Source: Ascidia mentula
Taxonomy: Eukaryota > Chordata > Ascidiacea > Phlebobranchia > Ascidiidae
DNA: 64,000 bases
Assembly (NCBI GenBank): GCA_947561715.1
Contig: OX387203.1
Coordinates: forward strand, 4,774,001 to 4,838,000
Direction of reading: 5' to 3'
This document shows, piece after piece, positions 32,601-44,770 of the stretch. Position 1 is the stretch's first letter, and the number at the start of each line of letters is the position of its first letter. The translations under genes were made by a program, and so were the position numbers. Below the pieces are notes generated by a model. It saw only the letters and a list, made by a program, of their open reading frames with translations, had not been told where the DNA came from and ran no database searches.

Positions 32601-35600
32601 GAAAATTAACAACTAAAAATTTGATTTTAGCCAGAAAAGTTGTTTTGTGGCAAAAACTTAAACCATCCACGTGTCAAGGGTCAGGTTTAAGACAATCAAA
32701 AATTCAATATACATTTTATTAAAAGTTGACGCAACTTAACTAGTGCTTACTTAAGGCTTTTGCACTAAAACAATCGTTATGACAAATCGTTTAATAAAAC
32801 AACAATTTGTACTTGATACAAACAATGTAATCGTAATCATTTCACTGGAAAAAAAAGAAAAGTGATTTTGGACATTTTAATAGAGTTTTTTTTATACACA
32901 AACCAAGCAACTAATAAACCAACCTGAGTTTTGAATGGCTCATTTTCTGGAACTGTAATTTTTAGAACAGGACTGGGGTCAAAAACATCTTCATTGTCTC
33001 CCTGTTAAGAGATAGAAACTTTAATTAAATAATAATATGACATAAAACTAATGACTTTTTCATGCAATAAAACTTCATATGAATATGTGTTAAAGGAAAT
33101 TTAAAGGTATTTTTACAACTGAACTGTCTGGTTATGTAATGAGCAGAAAAATTACACTCACAAAAGTAATAAAAAATAAATATTAGCATGCAGCAAGAGA
33201 CATGCTAGCACTAAAGAGAAGGCACTCTATCCAAAATATTACCATACACTTAGACAGTGTAAATGCACACAATATTAACATTTGTGGACGATATAGACAT
33301 GCGCCATTTACATACACAATTTGGTTATGCCTAGACTTACTGTTGCAAGTTGTGCACTGTCAGCATAAACATTGAGCAAAGCTAAATTGCGAGGCTCCAA
33401 CAGTTCCACTGCCTTGGCCTGAGAAAAGGAAATGATAATAAATGCCGACAAGTACATTGTAGCAAGTTACCACCTTTGCTAAATCGCTGACATCGCTTGT
33501 CAAATCCATCCACTCAAGCCTGACATGAATGGAACCTCTGCTAACATCACTAAGGTTGAACCACTATAAAGGAAATGTCAAGTTAGGGTGTATACATACA
33601 AAAGATCAAACATTATTTTTGTGTTTACCTCATCCACGATGCCCTGGTCGTGGACATATTTTATTGGAAGGGAAGCACTGTAAATATTATGTGTTATCAG
33701 TGTATGAAAAGAAACAACTGCTTTGCAAGCTTGTGATATGTCCTTTAATCAAATATATTTTAAAATCTATGAACAGCTCCAATATTAACAATAGGTTATA
33801 CATTGTTAACACTGTTGCATAAATATAAAATGCATTACGGCGATTTAGGCTGTTCTTTTGTGTCATAAGTCTGTTAAAGCTACATAGGTAGTGTTATAGG
33901 GACTAATGACGTGTTTGTTCAAAAACTAAATTAAAAAATAATTTACTCATACTGACATATCATGAACTACAGAAGCTGGAAACCAATGTCAATATACATG
34001 GGTATACCTTCCCAATTCATCAGCCTTGTTGAGGGGCCCGTCATCGTCAAACAGGAGAAATTCAACTGTTGTGAGAGGGATATCGTTGATAAGAACATCG
34101 AAAGTTTCATCCCATCGTGGGTTCACATTGTGCTCAATCACTTGGGTTTTGAACTTCTGATGACGTCCAACTTTAAAACAGTGTTAAAGGTTTTAACTGG
34201 TGATAATGTGGACAAGTTTTCCTTTTTATGCCAATTTGTGTCAATAGAACATCCAGAAAAGGATTTTGAAACTTTAGTTTTTACTGCATGCATAAATATT
34301 GAGAGTACTTTATTTAGATTATTTTTTTATTCATATTTCTTGAGTATTTATCATACATTTCTATTTGTTAAAATCAATCTATAAATTGGCTTTACATCAT
34401 CAGGGTAACCATGCTCAAATCTACCAACTATTATTATTATTTATTTTTTACTGATTGTATGCTTCCAAAACACAGCAGAACCGTCGTGATAGCTTAAAAG
34501 TAACATAATGTCAAGAAGTGAAACATTATGTTAGCATGTATGCATGCATGTAAACGTATTCACCCCACATCAAATAGTTAGTAACACAATGGGCAAAGTT
34601 TATTTAGTTGTTCATGCAAGATTGTTTGAGTCAGGGGTAGGCAACCTTGCCCTAGCAACAGGTTAAAACCAACGGTGTTGATGGGCCTTGCTATTTTTTC
34701 CATTAACAATGTCGCGACTGTAGGTTACCAACCCCTGGTTCAATGGCAGTTTATTTTTTTTAGTTCATGGTGTCTTTATTGCTGGTTTGATAATAACTGC
34801 TAAATTTTCTTCAGATTTTTTAAAAAATTTTTATCTGCTTTCAGATACACATTTTATTTTTCATTGAAAATTACACAATGAGTAATTATTAAATTTTAGT
34901 TGTTTGTTTGTGTGATTTGTGCAAAAATTGGAAATACTACAATTAAACTCATATATATATACACTGTAAGTTGATGATCTATAACCACTGAAGTAACCTC
35001 ATATTACTATTAGCACATGCCTGAAACTGTGCCAACAATAATGAACCCAGGCTTGTCCCTAGAGCTCAAAACGTTTCGACAGAGAGTTTTAGTTGCTAGT
35101 TGGGAGCTAGAACTTCTTCAATCTTTATGTATATACACTGGATATCAATGCATTTATGTATTAATATGATTTACCTTTGGTGAACTACATTGCTAAATAA
35201 AAATTTAATAATTGCACGGACATCACTTTGAAATAATTTTGAAAATTATATCAATTTTAAACACCTTGACACTACAGCATTACCACACACTGGGACCTAA
35301 TAAAGTTTTCCTTTTGTAAGTCTCACAATTGTAGTCAAACTAGCACCAAATTATGTTCACTCAGAAGATTTCCTGCAAGGCAATTCTTGCAATTAGCAAA
35401 CTTCTGTTCAAATGCAGCAAATTAAGTGTGTGCAATGTGGTATTGGAATGATTGCCACAATTTTGGACAAGTGAACAACACTTTTACAAGTCTCATACCT
35501 TTTAGGTGGAAACCTGTCCAAAAAGAACGAGTAAATATGTTGCTATTTCACAGTTTTAACACTTACTTCATGTTGGACCCACAAAAAAGACTTTAAAGGA

Positions 35601-38600
35601 ACCATGTCAATGTATTTTACTATTTTTACCTAAAACTTTCAGTCTGCCGAGTGCTCCGGTGTTGGGTTTAAGCACTGGGGAACAAGGTAGGCTTGGGATT
35701 ATGGTTTTTTATCAAAGCAAAGGAAAACTACGCAGGAAATAATCTAAATTAAATATTTGGGCTAGGTGACTGTGACAAAGCCAGGCAGAGCTATTACCTG
35801 ATTTCATGAAAAATGTAAGATTCAAGAAAAATATAATTGCAGCAATAATTTTTAAAAGTGGCAACTAAATGATGATGGCAACAAAGCAGACTATAACCAA
35901 AAATTTTAACTAGTTGTAAATGATTCCAAGTGACAAAGACACTGAAGTGGTAAAAAGAGTGATGGCATAACAAAATATTCCAGTCTATTTTTTTTTACCA
36001 TGCATGTGATTAAAATGCAATAGCCAGACTGAACAATTTGGCCACCCAAGCTTATTGGAGAAAATACTTCATAGATGTTAGTGTCGCAAAATGGCAGCTA
36101 TAAAAGATTCCATGCAAGTCATGAAAGGCTGAAAACCCAACTAACCAGGTCTCTGTGCGTCTGGACTAAGGGAATGACTAGGATAAACTGAAAACAAAAA
36201 TGATTTAGGCATTTGGATTCCATTTTTATACGTGACAGAAACTGTTGATGGTAATGCATGTCTGTTTGTGGTGAAATATATTTTACTAAACATAAGCAAA
36301 GCTGTGTACTGATGAAGTTACACTGTTATAATGGTAGTTTTGTCATGAAAATCAACTTCAGATGACACTTAAAGTTGTTTACGGCTAATTCAATGACAAG
36401 GTAACCATGACTTTGTGACAGTGTGATGAATCAGACATTGTCTGAACACAGTTAATCATATTGTGTACGTGACATTTGTGGTGTGTTTGACCTGCAAATG
36501 CACAAGCATAAAAATTGTCACATACACTTTGCAAATAAAGGTTATACCTTTGATCGTCACAAACGGATCGCTACCACCGCCAAATCCAAGAACTTTTTTG
36601 TCTTTTTCTTCCAAGTCTTTTGCTTCTATGACGTGTATTCTCACCACACCCTGCAAACAACAGTATTGATTCATAAAAAAAATGATAAGAATGTTTTTAA
36701 GGACTAAAAGTGGTCTGTAAATTGAACAAAAAAACTCATAATTAGGTGATAGCATGAACCGGATACGTAGCAAGCAACATCCTATTGACAGGCAAATTCC
36801 CTTTAAAACAACAACACATTTTTTTCCTCAAGATACCTCGAAACAATTGCGCAAACATGTTTTTTCCAATGCCTAAAAGGTCTAAAAAATTGAATTATTG
36901 TCATTTATCAGTCAATACTAAGAGAATAAAATGTACTGAATGTCAACACTTGAGAGCTGTGTCAAGTGGTTGGAAGAAATAAAAAAGACTTGCATTTAGG
37001 CTTTAATGGGTGTTGCACCATATAATCTAATAAACAGGATATCCCTTATCTTTGCTCCTATTACAGAGATAGAGGAGATGTTTGCACAAACTATTACTTC
37101 CTATAAGGGATTAATAGCGCCATGTCATGCAAGATTAAAAACAAGGCGGTTTTGGCTAGATGGGTTTTATTTTAAAATGCAACTGTGGATAGGCTGTGAA
37201 ATGTCCATATCTGTTGGAACTTTTTATTGGTTTTGTATTTTAACAAACTTTATGCTGCTTTGGATTTGCAATAATTTGTAAACAGTGTAAAAATATGTTT
37301 AAAATGTTTTAGGATATATGGCTTAGGTCTCCTCTGCTTTTCCTGTAATGGAACATGGGACACTACGTGACACAAACAGTGGTTAAACCAACACCACAAA
37401 ATGGTAGTTGTAAGTTCATAGAAATATTGACCCTTAAGTACTGGTTTTCTATATGCTAATGCCAGACATGCACTACAAGCAGTTCATGTTTACCTAACAA
37501 ACTTACAACGTTACACATGGCATGACTTTTGCCACCACTACACAACATATATTTGCACTCTTGTCAATGTATTTATTTATTGATTGTCATTACAGATAAG
37601 TTTTATAAATTCTGACCTTTGGCAGAGGGTACTTGAGTTCACTGATGTCAAGGTCAGCACTGAGCTTAACAATGTACCGCTCAGGCATGACCATAAGACC
37701 TCCGATGCAATCAACAACAGCACCTCGGAGTAAGCCATCAATCCCAGGCAAATCGAACAGGTTCGCCAAATGTGTGAGATTGAAGTCAATTTGCTGGAAA
37801 TTTAAGGAATGTAAATTGGTAAAGAATGGTTGGTTGTCTGTGATGACATTGAGCATATTTACATGTAAATGGAACAGAGACGCTAGCATTACTGTGTTAC
37901 TATTCACAGGCAACTGGCACATTTGCATTTATGCAATCAATACGGCAAGGAAATACATTAATTATATATTAGAAATTTTTTTTGTTTTTTTTTAGTATTG
38001 GAAGATTATTATACAAAATAAAATGTTTTACGCACAAAAGTGACTGAAACCACAGTGGTAACACACACAAAAAACAAGACCAAAATGTGCAAAATCTTTC
38101 TAAAACATACTGGGTCTCGTATGAATGAAACTGACACAGCTCCCACTATGGGCAGTTGTGGAATCAACGGATACAGCTCAATGCGTAGAAGACCACGAAC
38201 TTGAAGGTCACAAATTCCTGCCTCCAGACCATTGATTGAAACGCCAAGGTTGCATTCGCTGTCATACCTGAAAACACAATAATATTTTGAATAGGATAAG
38301 GCCATACATTTACAATTTGATACTAAAACAAACTGCTGTGGAAAAGTATTCAAATTTAGTGGTGCAAAATTTTTTTATTAGACTAAGGATATACTCAGTG
38401 CGCTGGTGCTGAAGCATTTCCTCCTATCGGCAAACCATTGCAGCAATGCAAAGTAACAAAGACAGGATATACCTAATCCCAACGACCTAGCATACCACCT
38501 CACAACCTGCCAATTTTCCATTGTGAATTATGGCTGAAGGAAATATTATAATGTCACGGTGGTTTATCAACCAGGATGTGTTGTAATAGGTAAAAGCAGT

Positions 38601-41600
38601 ATTTACAAAACTTTTTCGCATACAAGCACTGGGAAAGATTTCACTTGAGATGCAGCAACTTCAAATCTATCAGGACAGTTTTCCCTCTGTGGACCTATCA
38701 GACAGTTTCCCCATTTTCCCAAAATTTGTTGTGTTGAAACATTTTTAAATTTTTATTGCAAGAAAATTTCCAACAACATTTAATATTAACAATTTTTAAT
38801 ATATATTTGTTTCTACTTTGCATTGTGAGTCAGTTATCGCTTGATGATGATACATAATTATTTTATGCGATGATGCTAAACCCAATATTCACACATATGT
38901 GCAACCTACACCAATTGCATATCCATGATAATTTCATTGCGGCTGGTCTGTGTCTTGTCGTAGACTTTGATGCCGGCTATACGGGGCGACCTTTCACCCA
39001 AATCCACGTCGGTGAATGTGAAGCTGGACAGGAGAGCAGAAGAGTTTCTAATCGATGTTTGTACCTGGAAATTTATGGACAAAGGATTAAAATGTGTCAG
39101 CTCTCATTATGTGTGCATTAGGACATGCATTATGCATTGTGATATTAGCGTATGTTGGGTTCATGCCCTGTGGGTTCTAGCCTTCTGGAAGGGCGTGTGA
39201 GGCGTTAAAACCGCTTGCAGCATGACAAACTACATTGCGATAATTATTCTTTCACAGTTAATGGGTATTACAGACTACAATATGATTCAAATTACGAAAA
39301 AGTGTTTATTTTGTGGCAAATTAAAACAGTGAAAAACCTGTGCCTTCTACCACACATGCACAGACTTACTCCCCAAAAATAAATCACCTGCCTTCTGAAA
39401 AAAAGGCAATACATTAGAAGTGATTCTTTTGTCACAGGAGTCAAAAGACGATTTTAAGCAAACAAAAGCCCTTTGTTAAACATCGCAATGTTTTATTAAT
39501 ACATTTCACTAACCTGGTTTGTAAGGAGCTCCTTGACATAGTCCCCTACATTTGGCCATAGCTGTTGAAGAATCTTGTTCAGCCATTCTGCTTTTTCCAT
39601 GTCAGGAAAGTAAACCTACGGGAATAATTGCACCATATTACCGTGATATGTGGTATATACATGAATGTGGAGGGAGAAAATGCAATAGTTTACATATATT
39701 TGTTGTAGTGTAACTTACACTGTTGTGAAATCAAAACTACGTTTAAAAAATCACTGCACACTTGTCATTATGACACACAGCACTTTATATATTAATTAGT
39801 TTTTTACAGTAGTGACAAATATTATGATTTTTATATATTTGTAATACAATTAAAATACTCTATTAATAAACAGATCAATACAATACAAACCTCCATATCT
39901 TTGACATTAACAAATACCCAAGATTACTGCAGTAAAATGTTCTTTTTCAATATTACCAAACGAAAAATAAGGCTGTGTTATAAATAGAAGGAAGTTATTT
40001 CAGCACACTGTATGTGAATTGGCTTAACGTTTCGCTCCCACTACTGAGTTTCACAAGTCTATTGTCTAACTCAACAACCCATCAATGTACAATTCAACCA
40101 GCGGATGTATACAATATATGTAGTGTTGTATATACTTTGTTCAAACTAGAACAAATTATCTCGTTTCCCAAACAGATTTAAGATGAAAGGTGTTTCCTAT
40201 GACTCACATCTAGTAATTAATAAGTATTATTCATATATGTGTAAAAAAAAATAGACAAGTTAAACATATCTTTCCAGTAGTTATACAAGTAAATAGCATA
40301 TGCACTTGTTTTTGATACCTTTTGTTAAAACACAAGACAACAAATAATACAACTGCAAGTCTAATGGGTTTTTGCAAAAATCACTTACTCTGACTGAGTG
40401 ACAACTAAGGTACTGCTTGGTGAAACCACTATATCATGTGTATCATATTCTGTTTTCCTCTTTCTCAGATTGGCCAAAACAAAAGGATTGAAGCACCAGA
40501 TATCACACACCCACACATACAAACGAGATTGTGTGTTGTCAACAAAACAAGTGAAAATTAAGTATCGCTTGAAGAAACCACACTCTCTCTATTTCGTTTT
40601 TAGCTCAAGATTTCTTTCCGGCCTTTAATTTTGTTATAAATATATTTTTTTTATCCATATAGGCATCACTATGTAATACTATATGAAGCACTTTTTCAAA
40701 AAAATATTGTCACATCAACATAACGTTCCTTTCATATTGTTGGGCGCAAAACAACATTTCCAGACGGTTTAAAAAAAGGTTGGTGGACCACACTTTATGC
40801 ATCACATCCCTTCTCTCCCCTCTATGTAAAATTTATCATGTAAGGCATACCAAGCTTCCCTCTCTGCAAATGTCACAGCCAGAACCAAATGTCAGAATAT
40901 CCAGAACCCTTGACAGTTATGCAGCACAGTGCTTTTTATTAAAGGAAACTGTGGTGGTTTTTCGATAAAAGTGACATTTCGCCTGTAGATCAGCTGTCAG
41001 TTTTCCTCAAAAGGAAGAAACGTTAACCACCTAAATTTGCAAAGCTTGCAAATTTGCAGTTTGACAATCTGCATTCCTTGCATTATCGAGACTTTCACTA
41101 TAGCGTTGTCATCAGTAATTCTATTTGGTTTGTGGTAGTAGACTAGTAGCATTAGGTTAATATTTTATCTGTACACAAATGCTGCAATGCTTGCCAACAC
41201 ACAAACTTAACAACATTCAACATGAAAAACAATAAAAGAGCGAAAAAATTGCCATTAGTAAATAAATGACACTTTTGGACTAATGTAAGGTAAATATAAA
41301 CATTAGAACATACCATTAATTCTTATGTATGCAAAAACTAGCACAAGAAACCCTCAGCTAACTTATCTGAACTATGTTCACAACTGCACAATACTTAGTA
41401 TTGACAAAGCACCTGTTCCTCACCAGAGCGTGTCTACACATTGTAAAAAACCACTAGCCTTTGTCCCATCAGTATTTGTAACCTGTGCCTCTAGAGCATT
41501 GGATTGTCGGCAACTAAACAAAATCATAACCATAACAAAACCACATTTACATCATTTTGAAAATCAAAATAAATTTTATAAATGTACAATATGACAAAGT

Positions 41601-43360
41601 TTTATTGTAAATAGTTAAATAATTCAGACCACTATTGCAAATCTACCATCAATGTATGGAACATGGTATAAAAAAAATACATTTGTTTGTGTTTGTCCTT
41701 TTATATACAGTTAGCCATATCAGTGTTATGTCACGATAAATTCACTAGAAATAATAAAGCCAATAATGAAAAAAAGCAATGTATATTTTCAGAACAAAAA
41801 ATTCTATATAACTCTTAACTTTTCACACAACACATGTCAGAATAAATTGTCAAGGCAATGAGTCAGACATAAGAGGTGGCACCAAGTTGTTAAAAACCCT
41901 TTTTCCACAGTAAGTGTATTGTATTTATAAACTCCAATTTAAGCATACCCAGCTGGGAAGTTGTCTCCCCTCTGAGCGATAAAGTGCTTTCATTTTCTCC
42001 ACAAAGAGGGTTGGATCATCTGCTGACAATTTTGATACCTAAAGTTTAAACAAAAATAAAAATATTAAACAAAATAAAAAAATTATTTAACGCACAACAT
42101 AAACATATAGAACCATTGCAATGTAAAATGCGAACTTGAGAAATATTTATTCAGAGCCAATACAAAAAACATCTACTAAAGAATTTTTTTTGTTTTAGGA
42201 AATAGGGATATATCTGTTTAAAGTGCTTAGATTGCTAACATATGATATAAGTGGTTCCCTAATTGTGGCAAATTAAGCCCTCAGTTGGGCATTCCCCATT
42301 TATTAGGATAACAATTAAATTGATAGAAGCAAAATGTTCCAGATTACAGTCAGCTGATTTATTAAATTTAAATTAGAATTTAAAATATAGCAGCTGACTT
42401 CAATTTGAAACATTTACCTTCAAACAATTAAATGATAAAACACAACACTTTATTCCAGTTGGTATTTAACCAAACCAATAGAAGCAATAACTAAAGTACA
42501 AATAATATTTTATCACCAATGCTGATTAAAACAAAATAAATGTTTTTACCTCCGATCCAATTTTACGCTTTCTCACTTTCTCAGCAATGAAAACCATCAG
42601 ACAAACCCCTGAAAAATAACAAAAGTTTAGAAGAAAATCATGTTCACTTGGCAACAAAACTTACCACAGAATATCCAGAGTAAGCTGAAATTAAAGTAAC
42701 CAAGGAACCAGACCAATGACGCAAGAGCAAACTTGTAGCTCCCAATTCTCAACAAATCCATAGTGCTTGTCACTCTACACATCAAAGGATGATACATAAA
42801 GGCTATGTTTAAAAGCCATTTAAAAGCCAAATAAAAAAAATATTTTATATTTCCCAGTTGCATATTTCTCAGTAAATTGTAATGAAGGGGAAGACAATTT
42901 ACCAAGTGTTTGCTTGTGTTAGATTAACACATACATGCAACATTTTAACAGTCCTAAAAGTAGTTTAAAAATCAAAATTACCAGATATATATGTGTCAAT
43001 AGCATGAACGTCAACTATATGAGAAATGAAAAACTTGGTTGGCAAAATGATTGGGAAGACACACACATACATATATATATATAACATGAAGACAACAAAT
43101 AATGCCTGCAAACATTATTGGCCACCTAAAAGCTTTCAGCTATAAGTTATTCCATGTATTTAGTCTACTTACTTTGCCCAAAGTACTGACTGAACTATCT
43201 CCTGCATGGTGCTTGGTTTCTTGCTTGTGTTTTCATGATTAGCTGATTCTTCTTTTGCATCAGATGCAACACCATCTTTCAATGTTTCGTTGTCCATTTT
43301 TAATGGAGTAATCACAGACCCATTGTCTTCAGCAAATCCGGAGTCATTTCTTCTGGACAT
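26697..43360 (-). CDS. ESYT: Extended synaptotagmin (E-Syt), ER-plasma membrane tether
   Basis: About 22 exons. Clear ones, in coding order: 43173-43360, 42665-42774, 42550-42608, 41949-42038, 39514-39615, 38910-39064, 38111-38267, 37617-37793, 36548-36650, 34008-34170, 33629-33677, 33474-33563, 33341-33418, 32924-33001, 32424-32510, 30953-31102, 30759-30812, then 28322-28424, 28007-28117, 27301-27432, 26697-26856. The protein has a short acidic N-terminus, a hydrophobic hairpin (FALASLVWFLGYFNFSLLW) for ER insertion, and an SMP lipid-transfer domain (from VYFPDMEKAEWLNKI through MVMPERYIVKLS). C2A (VVRIHVIEAKDLEEKD, SDPFVTI, LLFDDDGP), C2B (VELLEPRNLALLNVYADSA, HPVWEENFRVLI) and C2C (VVVVVRAENLIICDDDD, NPVYDQK) follow. 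The aspartates in the C2A and C2C loops fit Ca2+ binding. Phases close except in the Ser-rich linker between 30759 and 28424. A candidate exon at about 29844-29935 does not phase cleanly, so one or two linker exons are missing. Three C2 domains fit the E-Syt2/3 layout. The start is the ATG at 43360, as upstream in-frame codons lack ATG. Confidence 0.93.
27460..27501. repeat. 21 bp direct duplication in an intron
   Basis: GAGACTTTGTGCATGTATTCC occurs twice back to back in the intron just upstream (in transcript sense) of the C2C exon at 27301-27432. A second, similar event lies at 27732-27780, where a 23 base unit is doubled with three bases between. These are recent local duplications without an evident function. 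Confidence 0.85.
35060..41030. repeat. Scattered GAAACGTT-type repeat remnants in E-Syt introns
   Basis: Short blocks containing CGAAACG or GAAACGTTAA next to a small stem recur near 35071-35110 (minus), 40020-40055 (minus) and 41005-41025 (plus). They resemble the 3' half of hammerhead-like repeats but lack a clear CTGATGA. They are probably remnants of a dispersed repeat. Most other intron sequence between 34.2 and 43.1 kb shows nothing recognisable. Confidence 0.3.
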
Positions 43361-44770
43361 TGCCACTAAGCTCAAAGACTTTTAACTGTCCAGACTGTAT
43401 TGTTTTGAAATTCCTAAATGGCTCGGAGATACACCATTTCAAAAGCAACCCTATGCAACTTAGCAGTTCTTTTATATCTGGGCCTACTAAAACAAACATA
43501 ATGTGTTTAAGTTAGAGTTTGAACATTGTAAAGTCAGAATTTGTCATCTATAGGTTATAAACATAGCATTGCATGTTTAATGCCATGTTCAGCTACCAAA
43601 AACTCTTCACGTTCAACACTAGTGTATAACCCAGATTATAAAGTTGATAATTTGCACTAAAAATTTTCTCTTAGCAAACATTGAAAACAAGTGAACATTT
43701 TTTTGTAAATTTATTAGAATTTTTGCATGGATTAAAGATTAAAATTTGCAAATCAAAACATTTCTAAAATATCTGGTGTTTAAAGAAATTCAAACTCACA
43801 TAGGTTGTAGCAAAACAAAAATGGTAAATTAGTTTATGTAGGTTAACAGGCTTTACAATAAAACATTATAAAAAATACTTTTTTGTCTACACAATTGCTC
43901 CTTTTATTTCTAAACAAAGATGGCTTTGCTACTCTACTAATTAGAATCAATCATTGAAGTTAAAAATAGGTTACTGGTGCAACATCTATTCACTATTATT
44001 GTATTTTTGTCGTGACCTTTTTTACCCTTTTGCCATTGCTGCAACAAATTGTGTTCCAATCAATTTTTACGCAAGCCGACAAGTTCAATCCCGAACAAGT
44101 AAACGTCAAGAAAAATAACACAACGTTGAACAAACAAACACAGTAAGTCACTACGCATTTGCGGGTATCAACACCGCAGCTGTTATCACTTCCGATAATG
44201 AGCGATCTTCTGTTGCAACCATTGCATAAAAGAAGAAAGCACACCTATGAATGTAAATGACCCATGGTAACCTTTTCCTGTAAACGATTTCTATGGTCAA
44301 AAAAGGAAATAGGTGAATGGGTACAGGGCGAAATCCTAAAGGATAATGAAGTATAACGCCAACGAAATTTATAAAATAGTATTCTGTTGCATTGAAAGAT
44401 TTTTGCAAAACCCGCCAAAAATGTGTGAGACAAAATACGTGACATGCATTATGGCGGGGGATTTACCAGTTTGGAGAAGTGGACTATAATTGTAGGCTAG
44501 CAAATTACGTCACAGTGCAAGTTCGGTGTCTGAGTATGCGCTTTTTTTGACACGTCTGCATTGCTATACATTTGTTTTACCCATATCATACATAATTTTC
44601 ATTCTACTGTTAGTTTCACGATAATGTTACGTCACCATGACCACGCGCTTTACGTTCTGCGTATTGTGGCAGGCATAGCGGCTCCTCAGGCCTTCCTATC
44701 CGTCACGACTATTTACAATTCCGGAAATATGTTGTAGGCGTTTTGTTTCAGTTGATTTTTGTAAGGCGTC
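43361..44770. promoter_or_regulatory. Divergent intergenic region, E-Syt / TTLL
   Basis: 1.4 kb between two head-to-head start codons. It must contain the 5' UTRs and promoters of both genes unless far upstream exons exist. No TATA box stands out at either end. Frames here (43996-44244, 44151-44408, 44245-44445, all minus) have no family pattern or conserved splice sites. Confidence 0.5.
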
